A DNA stretch of 64,000 nucleotides from Opitutaceae bacterium (GTDB lineage: Bacteria; Verrucomicrobiota; Verrucomicrobiia; Opitutales; Opitutaceae). Location: positions 124,001-188,000 of the forward strand of contig JABTUS010000002.1 of assembly GCA_015075305.1 (NCBI GenBank), written 5' to 3'. Both the position numbers and the translations under genes were made by a program. Positions 37,101-45,335 of the stretch are shown here, one piece after another. How positions within the stretch are numbered: the stretch's first letter is position 1; each line of letters begins with the position of its first letter. A model generated the notes under the pieces. The model was not told the origin of the DNA. It was given only the letters and a program-made list of their open reading frames with translations, and made no database searches.

Positions 37101-38027
37101 ATGCCCCTGCAACGCGAAGAAATTCAGTTCGCCTCAAACAGCACCCTTCGCATTCTCCGTTGGAACCGGAGCGTTGATCGTGTTGAAATCGTGCAAGGCG
37201 CGGGCCGGTCCGTGCCAATTTCAGGCCATGGCGATCACTGGCACTATCATCGAGCACAGGAGTTGACTTTCATTCAGCGTGGTTCAGGCACGCGTTTCGT
37301 CGCGGATCACATAGAACTTTTTGAGGCGGGCGACCTGCTGCTGATCGGCGCGAATGTGCCGCACTATTGGCACCAGCGGAGCGTTTCGTCCGGTCTGGCC
37401 ATTCAATGGGATTTTCCCTTCGATCACGGCATTTGGAGCCTCGGGGAGACGGCATCGCTGCGCAGGCTCGCCGATTTTTCACTGCGCGGTCTTCATTTTG
37501 AGGGCAGGACCGCGGAAGTTGCGCGCCGCCAGATGGAAGAACTGCAGAATCTCACCGGTCTCGCGCGCCTGGCTCTCTTTCTGCAGATTCTCGACGGGCT
37601 CGCTCGTGCGCCTGGCAGGGAAGTCCGGCCGTTGTCCGCCCGCCCGTTTGCACTGACGGGTTCAGCGGAGCACCAGGAGGCAATTCGCCAGGCAGTCAGC
37701 TATATTCTCGCCCACTTTCATCAGCCGATCGGGCTCTCCGAACTGCTGCGTCTAACCAGCATGAGCCGAGCAACCTTTGCGCGGCAGTTTCGCCGTCATG
37801 CCGGCAGATCGTTCTCGACGTTTCTCAACCAGGTAAGACTACAGGCTGTCTGCCGCGCGCTTCGCGACACCACCGAGCTGGTCGGAAACATCGCGCTCGA
37901 CAATGGATTCAGCCAGCTCTCATTCTTCAATCGGCTCTTCCGTCGCGAATTCGGCTTGTCTCCCAAGGAATTCAGGGAAACAAAATCGAAAACCCGTGCG
38001 CTGCCAGACAGCCCGATTGGCCAGTAG
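37101..38027 (+). CDS. AraC-family transcriptional regulator with N-terminal cupin domain
   Basis: The 308-residue protein has a cupin-like sensing domain (about residues 30-90: HGDHWHYHRAQELTFIQRGSG; ELFEAGDLLLIGANVPHYW) and two C-terminal helix-turn-helix motifs (about 195-295: IGLSELLRLTSMSRATFARQFRR; LVGNIALDNGFSQLSFFNRLFRREFGLSPKEFR). The ATG at 37101 is directly before the fold. It is the only AraC-type regulator in the window and is divergent from a gene with promoter copy 4. The element geometry, a 24-base box immediately before a weak -35 region, fits class II AraC activation, so I propose it as the activator; the sugar ligand is unknown. Confidence 0.88.
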   Translation: MPLQREEIQFASNSTLRILRWNRSVDRVEIVQGAGRSVPISGHGDHWHYHRAQELTFIQRGSGTRFVADHIELFEAGDLLLIGANVPHYWHQRSVSSGLAIQWDFPFDHGIWSLGETASLRRLADFSLRGLHFEGRTAEVARRQMEELQNLTGLARLALFLQILDGLARAPGREVRPLSARPFALTGSAEHQEAIRQAVSYILAHFHQPIGLSELLRLTSMSRATFARQFRRHAGRSFSTFLNQVRLQAVCRALRDTTELVGNIALDNGFSQLSFFNRLFRREFGLSPKEFRETKSKTRALPDSPIGQ

Positions 38028-38079
38028 TGGAGGAGGAATGGCTCCCTCGATGGGAACAAGGCACCAATTGCAGCCATCA

Positions 38080-39051
38080 ATGAAATCCCTTCAACGCACT
38101 CCTTCCGGCAAGGTCAATCACTTGTCCCCCACAATCTGCCTCGTCTTGCTTTGGTGCACCTGCTCGTTTGGTGATCCCATCCCTGCGACAGAAGGGATCA
38201 GCAAGGACACCCTTGAAGGCATCGTGATGCCAGGTGCAGCCCTGGCGAAGCTCGCAGGAGGCATGCAGTTTGTTGAGGGGCCCGTATGGTTGAATGGAGC
38301 GTTGGTTTTCAGCGACATTCCTGCGAACACGCTTTGGAAATGGTCGGCGTCGGACGGTCTCACCGTTTTTCGGAAGCCAAGTGGCCACGCAAACGGCAAC
38401 ACGCTTGATCGTGCTGGCAGGCTGATCACCTGCGAACATTCCAACCGACGCGTAAGCATTCTGGAGGCGGATGGAACCGTGCGCACCCTTGTTGAACGCA
38501 GCAATGGTCGGCGGTTCAATTCACCGAATGACGTTGTCGTAAAATCAGACGGCAGCGTATGGTTCACCGACCCCTCCTACGGCCTCCCGTCCCCTGAATC
38601 CCGGGAACAGGCGCTCAATCAAGTCTACCGTTTGGATCCAAGGACCGGCAATGTTGCGATCGTGGCAAGCGACTTCGACATGCCCAACGGGCTCTGTTTC
38701 TCCCCAAACGAAGATCTGCTCTACGTCTCGGATTCCGGCAGTCCGCGGCACGTGCGAGTTTTCACGGTCAACCCGGATGGTACGCTCGCCGGTGGTCGGG
38801 TATTCTGCCGCATCGAGGTCGGTGTGCCCGACGGAATCCGCTGCGACGCCAGCGGCCGTCTCTACGTCAGCGCCGCGGATGGCGTTCACGTTTTTTCTCC
38901 CAGTGGTGCGGAGACGGGTAGAATATTCGTACCGGAAACAACGGCGAACCTCTGCTTTGGCGGTCCTGATGGCAGGACACTTTTCATCACGGCGAGCACT
39001 TCACTCTATTCCATCAAACTGCGGACCGCAGGGGCAGGATGGGGCAGATAG
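38080..39051 (+). CDS. SMP-30/gluconolactonase family secreted protein
   Basis: ATG 38080 gives 323 residues with a signal sequence (SPTICLVLLWCTCSFG). SMP-30 landmarks: FVEGPVWLNGALVFSDIPANTLWKW near the start, GNTLDRAGRLITCEHSNRRV, NSPNDVVVKSDGSVWFTDPSYG (metal-binding Asn and Asp) and MPNGLCFSPNEDLLYVSDSG. Family members are metal-dependent sugar-lactone hydrolases. It follows the AraC gene on the same strand by 52 bases and would suit hydrolysis of an aldonolactone formed during sugar oxidation. Confidence 0.85.
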   Translation: MKSLQRTPSGKVNHLSPTICLVLLWCTCSFGDPIPATEGISKDTLEGIVMPGAALAKLAGGMQFVEGPVWLNGALVFSDIPANTLWKWSASDGLTVFRKPSGHANGNTLDRAGRLITCEHSNRRVSILEADGTVRTLVERSNGRRFNSPNDVVVKSDGSVWFTDPSYGLPSPESREQALNQVYRLDPRTGNVAIVASDFDMPNGLCFSPNEDLLYVSDSGSPRHVRVFTVNPDGTLAGGRVFCRIEVGVPDGIRCDASGRLYVSAADGVHVFSPSGAETGRIFVPETTANLCFGGPDGRTLFITASTSLYSIKLRTAGAGWGR

Positions 39052-39187
39052 GCAATCGCGCACACCGACCACAGTGTAGTCGACGAGACTGTGCAGGACA
39101 TACTTCAGAGGTCTTGCGGCGAAGCGGCCGAGCAAGGTCGCCGAGGATGGATTCCGTCCTGTTCAGGCAAGTCCGCGTCTGATACCT

Positions 39188-39250
39188 GAGACAACAATAT
39201 CAACGATTGAGCGAAAAGTCGTAGAGGTTGTGAGGTATCCCCGATATGGT
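39188..39250 (+). promoter_or_regulatory. Regulon promoter element copy 5 (xylose-isomerase-like gene)
   Basis: GAGACAACAATA-n7-TTGAG at 39188-39211, 7 bases, TCGTAGA at 39219-39225, 18 bases, ATATGGT at 39244-39250 (TATGGT as -10). Transcription should start near 39257, which excludes the in-frame GTG-region start at 39246 and supports ATG 39285. Confidence 0.65.
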
Positions 39251-39284
39251 TGGTGCGGCATCTGTCGCAGACACATCACCATCC

Positions 39285-40328
39285 ATGTCCAGCTTGAACA
39301 ACTACCGCTTTTCCTTTGGTCCTTGGAACATCAGTGAGGGCTCCGATCCGTTTGGCCCCATGACACGGGCTGCAGTCGACATCGAATCCAAGTTCGCACT
39401 TTACCGTCCGATGGGTTTCGAAGGCGTGCAGTTCCACGATGATGACGTGGTTCCTGACATCGACAGTCTGACACACGCACAGGTGCTGGCGAAGGCGGCC
39501 GGTGTGAAGAAGGCATTGGACAACCAGGGCCTCGCCGCAGAATTTGTGGCGCCAAGACTTTGGTTCGCACCGCAGACCATTGATGGAGGCTACACATCCA
39601 ATTCAGCCGCCGACCGTCAATATGCGATCGACCGCTCATTGCGCTCGATCGACATGGCCCGCGCCATCGGCACAAAAGCGATTGTGCTGTGGCTTGCGCG
39701 TGAAGGAACGTACGTTCGTGAGGCCAAGAATGTCGTCACCGCCTACCAACGTCTTCTCGAAGCTGTCAACAGGATGCTGGCCTACGACAAGACCATCGAG
39801 GTTTGGATCGAGCCGAAACCCAACGAACCCACCGACCTCGCATTTGTGCCGACTGCCGGTCACGCGGTATCGCTGGCCTACGCGTCTGACGACCAGAGTC
39901 GTGTGAAGATCGTCATCGAAAGCGCGCACGCCATTCTCGCCAATCTTGACCCTGCGGATGAAATGGCCTTCGCGCTCGCTCATGACAAACTGGGCAGCAT
40001 TCACCTGAACGACCAGAACGGGCTGAAGTACGACCAGGACAAGAATTTTGGAAGCGCCAACCTTCGCGGAGCCTTCAACCAGGTCTTGGTGCTCGAAGAG
40101 CATGGGTATGGCCGACGCGGCGAATTCGTGGGCTTGGATGTGAAGGCCATGCGCACGCAGCGCGGCTCTCCGGTCATTGATCACCTGAAGACCACGCGCC
40201 AGATCTTTCTTGATCTCGTCACAAAAGTCCGAGCGTACGACCGCAGGCGTGTCGAAGACTTCCGTGCGGCGCGAGACTATGAGGGCTTGGAGCTCTACAC
40301 GCTCCAGCATCTTCTAGGCGCCCGCTAG
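39285..40328 (+). CDS. Xylose-isomerase-like TIM-barrel sugar isomerase
   Basis: The 347-residue protein aligns by eye with class I xylose isomerases: FHDDD (His51), LWLAREG, WIEPKPNEP (Glu176, Lys178), VIESAH (Glu212, His215), KYDQDKNFG (Asp250, Asp252) and FVGLDVKAMRTQ (Asp285). One expected metal ligand differs: where XylA has HIDLN, this protein has SIHLN, giving His240 in place of Asp. It is about 40 residues shorter than XylA. It likely isomerises an aldose to a ketose in the cytoplasm; whether the sugar is xylose is open. The stop codon TAG now overlaps the TA target of an IS630 insertion without loss of coding sequence. Confidence 0.8.
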   Translation: MSSLNNYRFSFGPWNISEGSDPFGPMTRAAVDIESKFALYRPMGFEGVQFHDDDVVPDIDSLTHAQVLAKAAGVKKALDNQGLAAEFVAPRLWFAPQTIDGGYTSNSAADRQYAIDRSLRSIDMARAIGTKAIVLWLAREGTYVREAKNVVTAYQRLLEAVNRMLAYDKTIEVWIEPKPNEPTDLAFVPTAGHAVSLAYASDDQSRVKIVIESAHAILANLDPADEMAFALAHDKLGSIHLNDQNGLKYDQDKNFGSANLRGAFNQVLVLEEHGYGRRGEFVGLDVKAMRTQRGSPVIDHLKTTRQIFLDLVTKVRAYDRRRVEDFRAARDYEGLELYTLQHLLGAR

Positions 40329-41532
40329 TGTTCTGTTGCTGAAATGACTAGACTTAAAAGTCGTTATCGTTCAACCTGCAAGCATGAGCAGGAAACCGAC
40401 GATTCTGACGGTCACGGCAGACCAACGTGGCGTTTTGGAGCGCTGGGTGGGCGCGCACGGTACGCCCCAGCAGGTGGTGAAGCGCTGCCGGATCATTTTG
40501 CGCAAGGCCGAAGGGCTGGACGATGCCACGATTGCGGAGGAGCTGGAGGTGAACCGGCACACCTGCCGGCTGTGGCGCCAGCGCTTTGTGTCCGCAGGTC
40601 CGCAAGGATTGTGGGACGTGGCGAATGGCCGCGGGCGCAAGCCGCGCCGAGGGCTGGCGAAAAGGATCGTCGAAGCGACGCTGCACACGAAGCCGCCGGG
40701 GCGGACGCACTGGAGCGCGCGAACCCTGGCGAAGGCGCAGGGCGTGCATGCGAGCACAGTCGCGCGTATCTGGCAGGAGCATGGGTTGCAGCCGCACCGA
40801 CAGGAGACGTTCAAACTCTCCCGCGATCCACAGTTTGTGCCCAAACTGCTCGATGTGGTGGGCGTTTACCTCAACCCACCGCAAAACGCGGTGGTGCTCT
40901 GCGTGGACGAGAAAAGCCAGATTCAGGCGCTGGATCGCACGCAACCAGGCCTGCCGCTGAAGCGCGGTCGCTGCGGCACCTGGACGCACGACTACGTGCG
41001 CCATGGCACGACCACGCTGTTTGCCGCATTGAACGTGGCCGCCGGCAAGATCAGCGGCCACTGCTTCCCGCGCCACCGGCACATCGAGTTCCTGAAGTTC
41101 CTGCGACAAATCGACGCGGAATATGCCGAGGCGGACGAGCTCCATCTTATCGTCGACAATTACGGCACCCACAAACACGAGCGGGTGCAGCGCTGGCTCG
41201 CCCGGCGTCCACGCTTCAAACTGCACTTCATTCCCACCAGTTCGAGCTGGCTCAATCTGGTGGAGCGCTGGTTTGCCGAACTCACCGGCAAGGCGGTGCG
41301 TCGCGGCAGCTTCTCCAGTGTTCCCGATCTGATCAACTCGATCACCCGCTTCATCGAGCAATGGAACCAGGAGCCCACGCCATTTGTTTGGACCGCCAAG
41401 GCGGAGGACATCCTTGCCAGGATCGAACGCTGTCGTCGCCGGCTCGAGGCCATCCAGCCCGGTTGCACCCGGCGAAAGCCGCGCAAGAAGGCCGCATGAT
41501 ATATGTATAGTCATTTCCGCGACAGAACACTA
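40326..41532 (+). mobile_element. IS630-family insertion sequence with TA target duplication
   Basis: The element spans 40328-41530 between TA dinucleotides at 40326-40327 and 41531-41532. Its terminal inverted repeats (40328-40353 and 41505-41530) match at 23 of 26 positions and begin GTGTTCTGT. A single intact transposase is inside. It inserted exactly at the TAG stop of the isomerase gene; because the element begins with G, the stop codon is rebuilt. It separates the isomerase from the oxidoreductase gene that follows. Confidence 0.92.
40384..41499 (+). CDS. IS630-family transposase
   Basis: The 371-residue protein has an N-terminal helix-turn-helix pair (LDDATIAEELEVNRHTCRLWRQRF; HWSARTLAKAQGVHASTVARIWQEHGL) and the DDE catalytic residues in VVLCVDEKSQI, LIVDNYGTH and NLVERWFAEL. 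It is intact, so the element may be active. It is the only transposase in the window. Confidence 0.95.
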   Translation: MSRKPTILTVTADQRGVLERWVGAHGTPQQVVKRCRIILRKAEGLDDATIAEELEVNRHTCRLWRQRFVSAGPQGLWDVANGRGRKPRRGLAKRIVEATLHTKPPGRTHWSARTLAKAQGVHASTVARIWQEHGLQPHRQETFKLSRDPQFVPKLLDVVGVYLNPPQNAVVLCVDEKSQIQALDRTQPGLPLKRGRCGTWTHDYVRHGTTTLFAALNVAAGKISGHCFPRHRHIEFLKFLRQIDAEYAEADELHLIVDNYGTHKHERVQRWLARRPRFKLHFIPTSSSWLNLVERWFAELTGKAVRRGSFSSVPDLINSITRFIEQWNQEPTPFVWTAKAEDILARIERCRRRLEAIQPGCTRRKPRKKAA

Positions 41533-41568
41533 GTGCGGGCTGGCGCTTGCGGCAATCCCTCCCGGCCA

Positions 41569-42723
41569 GTGAATCGAAAGCTACGCTTTGGAATGATCGG
41601 AGGCGGACGCGGAGCATTCATTGGCTCAGTCCACCGCTTGGCCGCATTGATGGATGGGAAGGCTGAGCTCGCCGCCGGCGCGTTCTCCAGCGATCCCGCC
41701 CGCTCGCGTGCATCGGGTGCCGACCTTTTCCTTTCACCGGACCGCGTCTACGGCAGCTATCACGAGATGATCAAGGCCGAGGTCGAGCAGCCTGCGGAGA
41801 GAAGGCTCGATTTCGTGGTGATCGTCACGCCCAACCATGAACATTTTCCACCGGCAAAGCTGCTGCTTGAATCCGGCTTCAATGTGGTCTGTGACAAGCC
41901 CGTGGCGTTCAGTCTGGCCGAGGCTCGCAGGCTCCGTTCCATCGTGCGTCGCACGGGCAAGGTGTTTGTGCTCACCCACAACTACACGGGTACCGCCATG
42001 GTGAAGCAGGCCCGCGCCTTGGTTCACTCGGGCCACCTCGGTGTCATTCGCAAAGTCGTGGTGGAGTATCCGCAGGGCTGGCTCGCAACCAAGCTTGAAG
42101 CCAGCGGCCAAAAACAGGCGTCCTGGCGCACCGATCCAAAGCGAAGTGGCGCGGCTGGAAGCATGGGAGACATAGGCACTCACGCCGAAAATCTCGCGCG
42201 TTACATCACAGGTCTGCGCATTGAGTCGCTCTGCGCCGATCTCACCGCATTTGTTCCCGGCCGACGGCTCGACGATGACGGCAATATCCTGCTGCGATTT
42301 CACGGCGGTGCGCGTGGCGTGCTCCTCGCTTCGCAAATCTGCATCGGCGATGAGAACGCCTTCAACATCCGAGTATACGGTGACAAGGCCTCGTTGGAAT
42401 GGCACCAGGAGTACCCAGGCGATCTCGTGGTCAAATACCCCGACCGACCGCGCGAGCTCTGGCGTCATGGCAATTCGTACCTCGACCCGCGGGCAGCCCG
42501 TCTCACCCGGGTCCCACCCGGCCATCCCGAGGGCTATCTGGAGGCTTTTGGAAACATCTACCGTGAGGCATTCCGCGCGATTGCCGCTGAGGTTGAGGGC
42601 CGAAAACCGCCCAGGGATCTGGATTTTCCCACGATCGAGGACGGCGTTGACGGCATGATCTTCATCGAGACCGTGGTGAAATCCGCCAAACACGGCGCTC
42701 GCTGGGTGAAGTTCCCAGCTTAG
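41569..42723 (+). CDS. Gfo/Idh/MocA family oxidoreductase
   Basis: The 384-residue protein begins with a Rossmann fold ([19 protein letters not shown]) and has the conserved [31 protein letters not shown] block with the EKP-like Lys, plus [19 protein letters not shown] containing the catalytic Asp/His pair. Such enzymes oxidise or reduce sugars with NAD(P). GTG 41569 is the native-looking start; an ATG at 41503 inside the IS right end is in frame and would add 22 residues. It was probably the second gene of the promoter copy 5 operon before the IS inserted. Confidence 0.87.
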   Translation: MNRKLRFGMIGGGRGAFIGSVHRLAALMDGKAELAAGAFSSDPARSRASGADLFLSPDRVYGSYHEMIKAEVEQPAERRLDFVVIVTPNHEHFPPAKLLLESGFNVVCDKPVAFSLAEARRLRSIVRRTGKVFVLTHNYTGTAMVKQARALVHSGHLGVIRKVVVEYPQGWLATKLEASGQKQASWRTDPKRSGAAGSMGDIGTHAENLARYITGLRIESLCADLTAFVPGRRLDDDGNILLRFHGGARGVLLASQICIGDENAFNIRVYGDKASLEWHQEYPGDLVVKYPDRPRELWRHGNSYLDPRAARLTRVPPGHPEGYLEAFGNIYREAFRAIAAEVEGRKPPRDLDFPTIEDGVDGMIFIETVVKSAKHGARWVKFPA

Positions 42724-42902
42724 CGACAGGACCATGAAGCAGTCACTTCCAGCCCGGACACACGGGAGCCAAGGAAGTGAACGACTGTCATCCTTCAGCG
42801 CCAGCAGCCATGCCATCTGTGACGAGCGCTTGCCAGGTCTTGTTTGACGACCTGCGCGACCCTTTACCGGGAAACAGTAGGCATATGCCCGTGAGGCGCA
42901 CG

Positions 42903-43655
42903 CTACTCCCGCGCTGCGATCAATTTTTTCGCCGCAAGGAATTTTTCGATCGATTCCGCGACAAGGCGATTGCCTGCGGGAGTCAGATGCACGCCATCGC
43001 TGGCAATGTATCGCGCGGGACCGTGCAGTTCCATCAAGTCGCGCAGGAAGCGGTCCAGATCGAACAGCGGCAGCCCGAGCTGTTGAGCCAGCTGACGCGT
43101 GCGCTGGCGGTACCGTTCCACCTCCTGATCCAGTCCTCCGCGCTCAAGAAAATAGGGCTTTCCGCCGTCGACATGCCAGGAGTTTATGACGGGAGGAAAG
43201 GTCAGCAGCACCATCTTCCCGCCGCTCGCGATGACCGCGCGGTGGATGGCGCGCAGGTTGCGCTCATAATCGTCGAGCGTAACGTTGCGAACTCCTTCTG
43301 TGGCGTCGTTGCCACCAAACTCCACGAGCACCAGTCCCGGTCGGTGGCTGAGCACGTCGGTTTCCAGGCGCCGCAGGCCTTCGCTCGATGTGTTCCCGTC
43401 ACCGCCGGCATTGATCAGCGTCACGCGGTGGCTTCCGTTCTCGCGATACCTGGCCGAGAGCAGTTCAACCCAGCCCAGACCTTGGGGCACGCCATAACCA
43501 TGCGTGATCGAATCGCCAAAGGCCACCACGCGCATCTCTGCGCTTGGTGGTGCACTGACGTGATGGCAGCCGGCTCCGCAGGCAAGAAAGCCAGCAAACA
43601 GGAAAACGATTCGGATCAGCGGAGTCGTGCGGAGCATTCCACAATGAGGGAGCAC
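42903..43655 (-). CDS. SGNH/GDSL esterase, probable lipoprotein
   Basis: The 250-residue product has a hydrophobic leader ending in FLACGAGC, a plausible lipobox. SGNH blocks are present: VAFGDSITHGYG (nucleophile Ser), NAGGDGNTS, VEFGGNDATEG and SDGVHLTPAGN (catalytic Asp/His). It resembles TesA-type arylesterases and probably removes acyl groups from glycans at the cell envelope. An alternative start at 43637 would shorten the leader by 6 residues. It is the last gene of the minus-strand enzyme run, 63 bases after the sulfatase. Confidence 0.83.
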   Translation of the reverse strand: MLPHCGMLRTTPLIRIVFLFAGFLACGAGCHHVSAPPSAEMRVVAFGDSITHGYGVPQGLGWVELLSARYRENGSHRVTLINAGGDGNTSSEGLRRLETDVLSHRPGLVLVEFGGNDATEGVRNVTLDDYERNLRAIHRAVIASGGKMVLLTFPPVINSWHVDGGKPYFLERGGLDQEVERYRQRTRQLAQQLGLPLFDLDRFLRDLMELHGPARYIASDGVHLTPAGNRLVAESIEKFLAAKKLIAARE

Positions 43656-43718
43656 TGGAGTTTCAAATTCAATTTCAGGCGCTTGAGCACGGTGGTGAGC
43701 GCATGGAGGATCGAAAAA

Positions 43719-45335
43719 TCATGATCTCGGCGGGCGGGCGTCGCGCCAGCCCTTCCGGAGTTTCGCTGTCAGTTCGCGGACAATTTTCGCATTCTCCGGC
43801 CTGGCGGCAATATTCTCATTCTCCGCAGGATCAAACTCGTGATCGTAGAGCTCCGTCGTCACGATTTTCTCCATGGCGTCGAATGGGCACCAGATCGTGA
43901 AACGGTATCGGTCCGTTCGCATGGAGTAGCCCATCAAACCATTTTCCGGGTAGCGATCGTAGCCCGGCGGATTGGGAATCGCCAGCGGGACCACGTTATG
44001 CGGCTTCTCGAGTTTCTGTCTCCAGTACTGGGTGAACGCGGCTGACTTCCATGGCAGGTCAGGATCCGACAGCAGCGGCGCAAAGCTGCTGCCCTCAAGG
44101 TTCTTCGGTCGCGGCAGCCCGGTCAGTTCGCACAGGGAGGGATACATGTCCACAAACTCCACCAGGGCATTCGTATGCTTTCCCCGGGACTTCATTCCGG
44201 GCGCGCTGACGACCAGCGGGGCGCGAGCAGACCCCTCGAAATTCGTCAGCTTCGCCCACAGGCTGTGCTCGCCCAGGTGATAGCCGTGATCGCCCAGCAG
44301 CACGACAATCGTATTGCCGGACAGGCCGAGCCGGTCGAGCTCCGCAAGGATCCGCCCAACCTGCGCGTCAATGAAGCTGATGCAGGCATAGTAGCCATGC
44401 ACAAACCTACGGCGCAACTCGACGGGGATGACTCCATCCTTCGGAACATCCGAAAACGCGCGAAATTCATTCCAGGACACCTGCAACGCGATTGGGGGCG
44501 CATCCTTCGGAGGAAAGTTGTTCTCAGGCAGGGTGAGCTTGGATGGATCGTAAAGTTCCCAGTATTTCTTCGGCGCGATTAAAGGCGTGTGTGGCTTTAG
44601 GAAGCCGACTGCCAGAAAGAAAGGCTGGCTGTTCCCCACTCCAAATTTCTGCCGCTCCTTGAAGTCATAGAGCGAACGAATGGCTCGGTCGGCGATCTCT
44701 CCATCAGCGAGCACATTGTCGGGCAGATCCGGGGATTCCGCCAGAAATCCGCGGACGATCGTGTTGAGATAGTCATCAACCTGGGCACCCGTCTTCTTTT
44801 GCGTCGCGGCATACACGCGGCGAGCCTCGGCAATCCCGGCGTCCGTATAGTAGTAGCGCGGCTTCGGGCGCCATGCGGGCACACTCCATGACGGCGGATC
44901 ATCCATCCGGTTGGCATCGGATGGCGCATCAATCAAGCCCGGACCGAAGGCGGCGTGAAACACCTTGCCTATGCCCTCGCTGTGATAGCCGTGGTTCTTG
45001 AACTGTTGCGGCAGGGTGACAACGTCGGGCACGCGTTCGCGAAAATGGGTTGTCAGATTGTAAACCCGGGTTGTGTCGGGTCGAAGCCCTGTCAAAAAAC
45101 TGGCTCGGGACGCGTTGCAGATGGCCTGCTGACAATACGCCCGGTCGAAAACCATGCCGCGCGCTGCAAGGCGGTCGATGTTCGGCGTGAGCACTTCCCG
45201 ATTTCCATAGGCTCCGATCTGCGTGCCGAGATCGTCGGCCACGATGAAAAGCACATTCGGACGATCCGCAGCAACCATGTCGGCGGCGGAAATAAGCAAC
45301 GTCGCAATCAATGACACGAGCGGGACGAGTCTCAT
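43719..45335 (-). CDS. Secreted sulfatase (iduronate-2-sulfatase-like)
   Basis: The 538-residue protein has a signal peptide ending near MVAADR, the metal site RPNVLFIVADDLG, and the formylglycine motif as CNASR with Cys73, the C-x-A-S-R variant. LLGDHGYHLGEHSLWAK carries the second metal pair. The extended inserts (DDYLNTIVRGF; FFLAVGFLKPHTPLIAPKKYWELYDP) are those of iduronate-2-sulfatase-like enzymes. Its ATG overlaps the upstream stop by 4 bases, so it is translationally coupled to the 45-48 kb glycosidase-like gene. Confidence 0.9.
   Translation of the reverse strand: MRLVPLVSLIATLLISAADMVAADRPNVLFIVADDLGTQIGAYGNREVLTPNIDRLAARGMVFDRAYCQQAICNASRASFLTGLRPDTTRVYNLTTHFRERVPDVVTLPQQFKNHGYHSEGIGKVFHAAFGPGLIDAPSDANRMDDPPSWSVPAWRPKPRYYYTDAGIAEARRVYAATQKKTGAQVDDYLNTIVRGFLAESPDLPDNVLADGEIADRAIRSLYDFKERQKFGVGNSQPFFLAVGFLKPHTPLIAPKKYWELYDPSKLTLPENNFPPKDAPPIALQVSWNEFRAFSDVPKDGVIPVELRRRFVHGYYACISFIDAQVGRILAELDRLGLSGNTIVVLLGDHGYHLGEHSLWAKLTNFEGSARAPLVVSAPGMKSRGKHTNALVEFVDMYPSLCELTGLPRPKNLEGSSFAPLLSDPDLPWKSAAFTQYWRQKLEKPHNVVPLAIPNPPGYDRYPENGLMGYSMRTDRYRFTIWCPFDAMEKIVTTELYDHEFDPAENENIAARPENAKIVRELTAKLRKGWRDARPPRS

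Noticed and set aside
37236-37254. GGCACTATCATCGAG, a partial match to the regulon box inside the AraC gene
   Set aside because: It encodes the cupin histidine segment, lacks the TTGAG half at the right distance and has no RCGTAGC or -10-like element.
41503-41568. IS-derived ATG as the start of the Gfo/Idh/MocA gene
   Set aside because: The 22 added residues come from the IS end and flanking DNA and precede the normal N-terminus of the family; GTG 41569 is the better native start, though use of the ATG remains possible.
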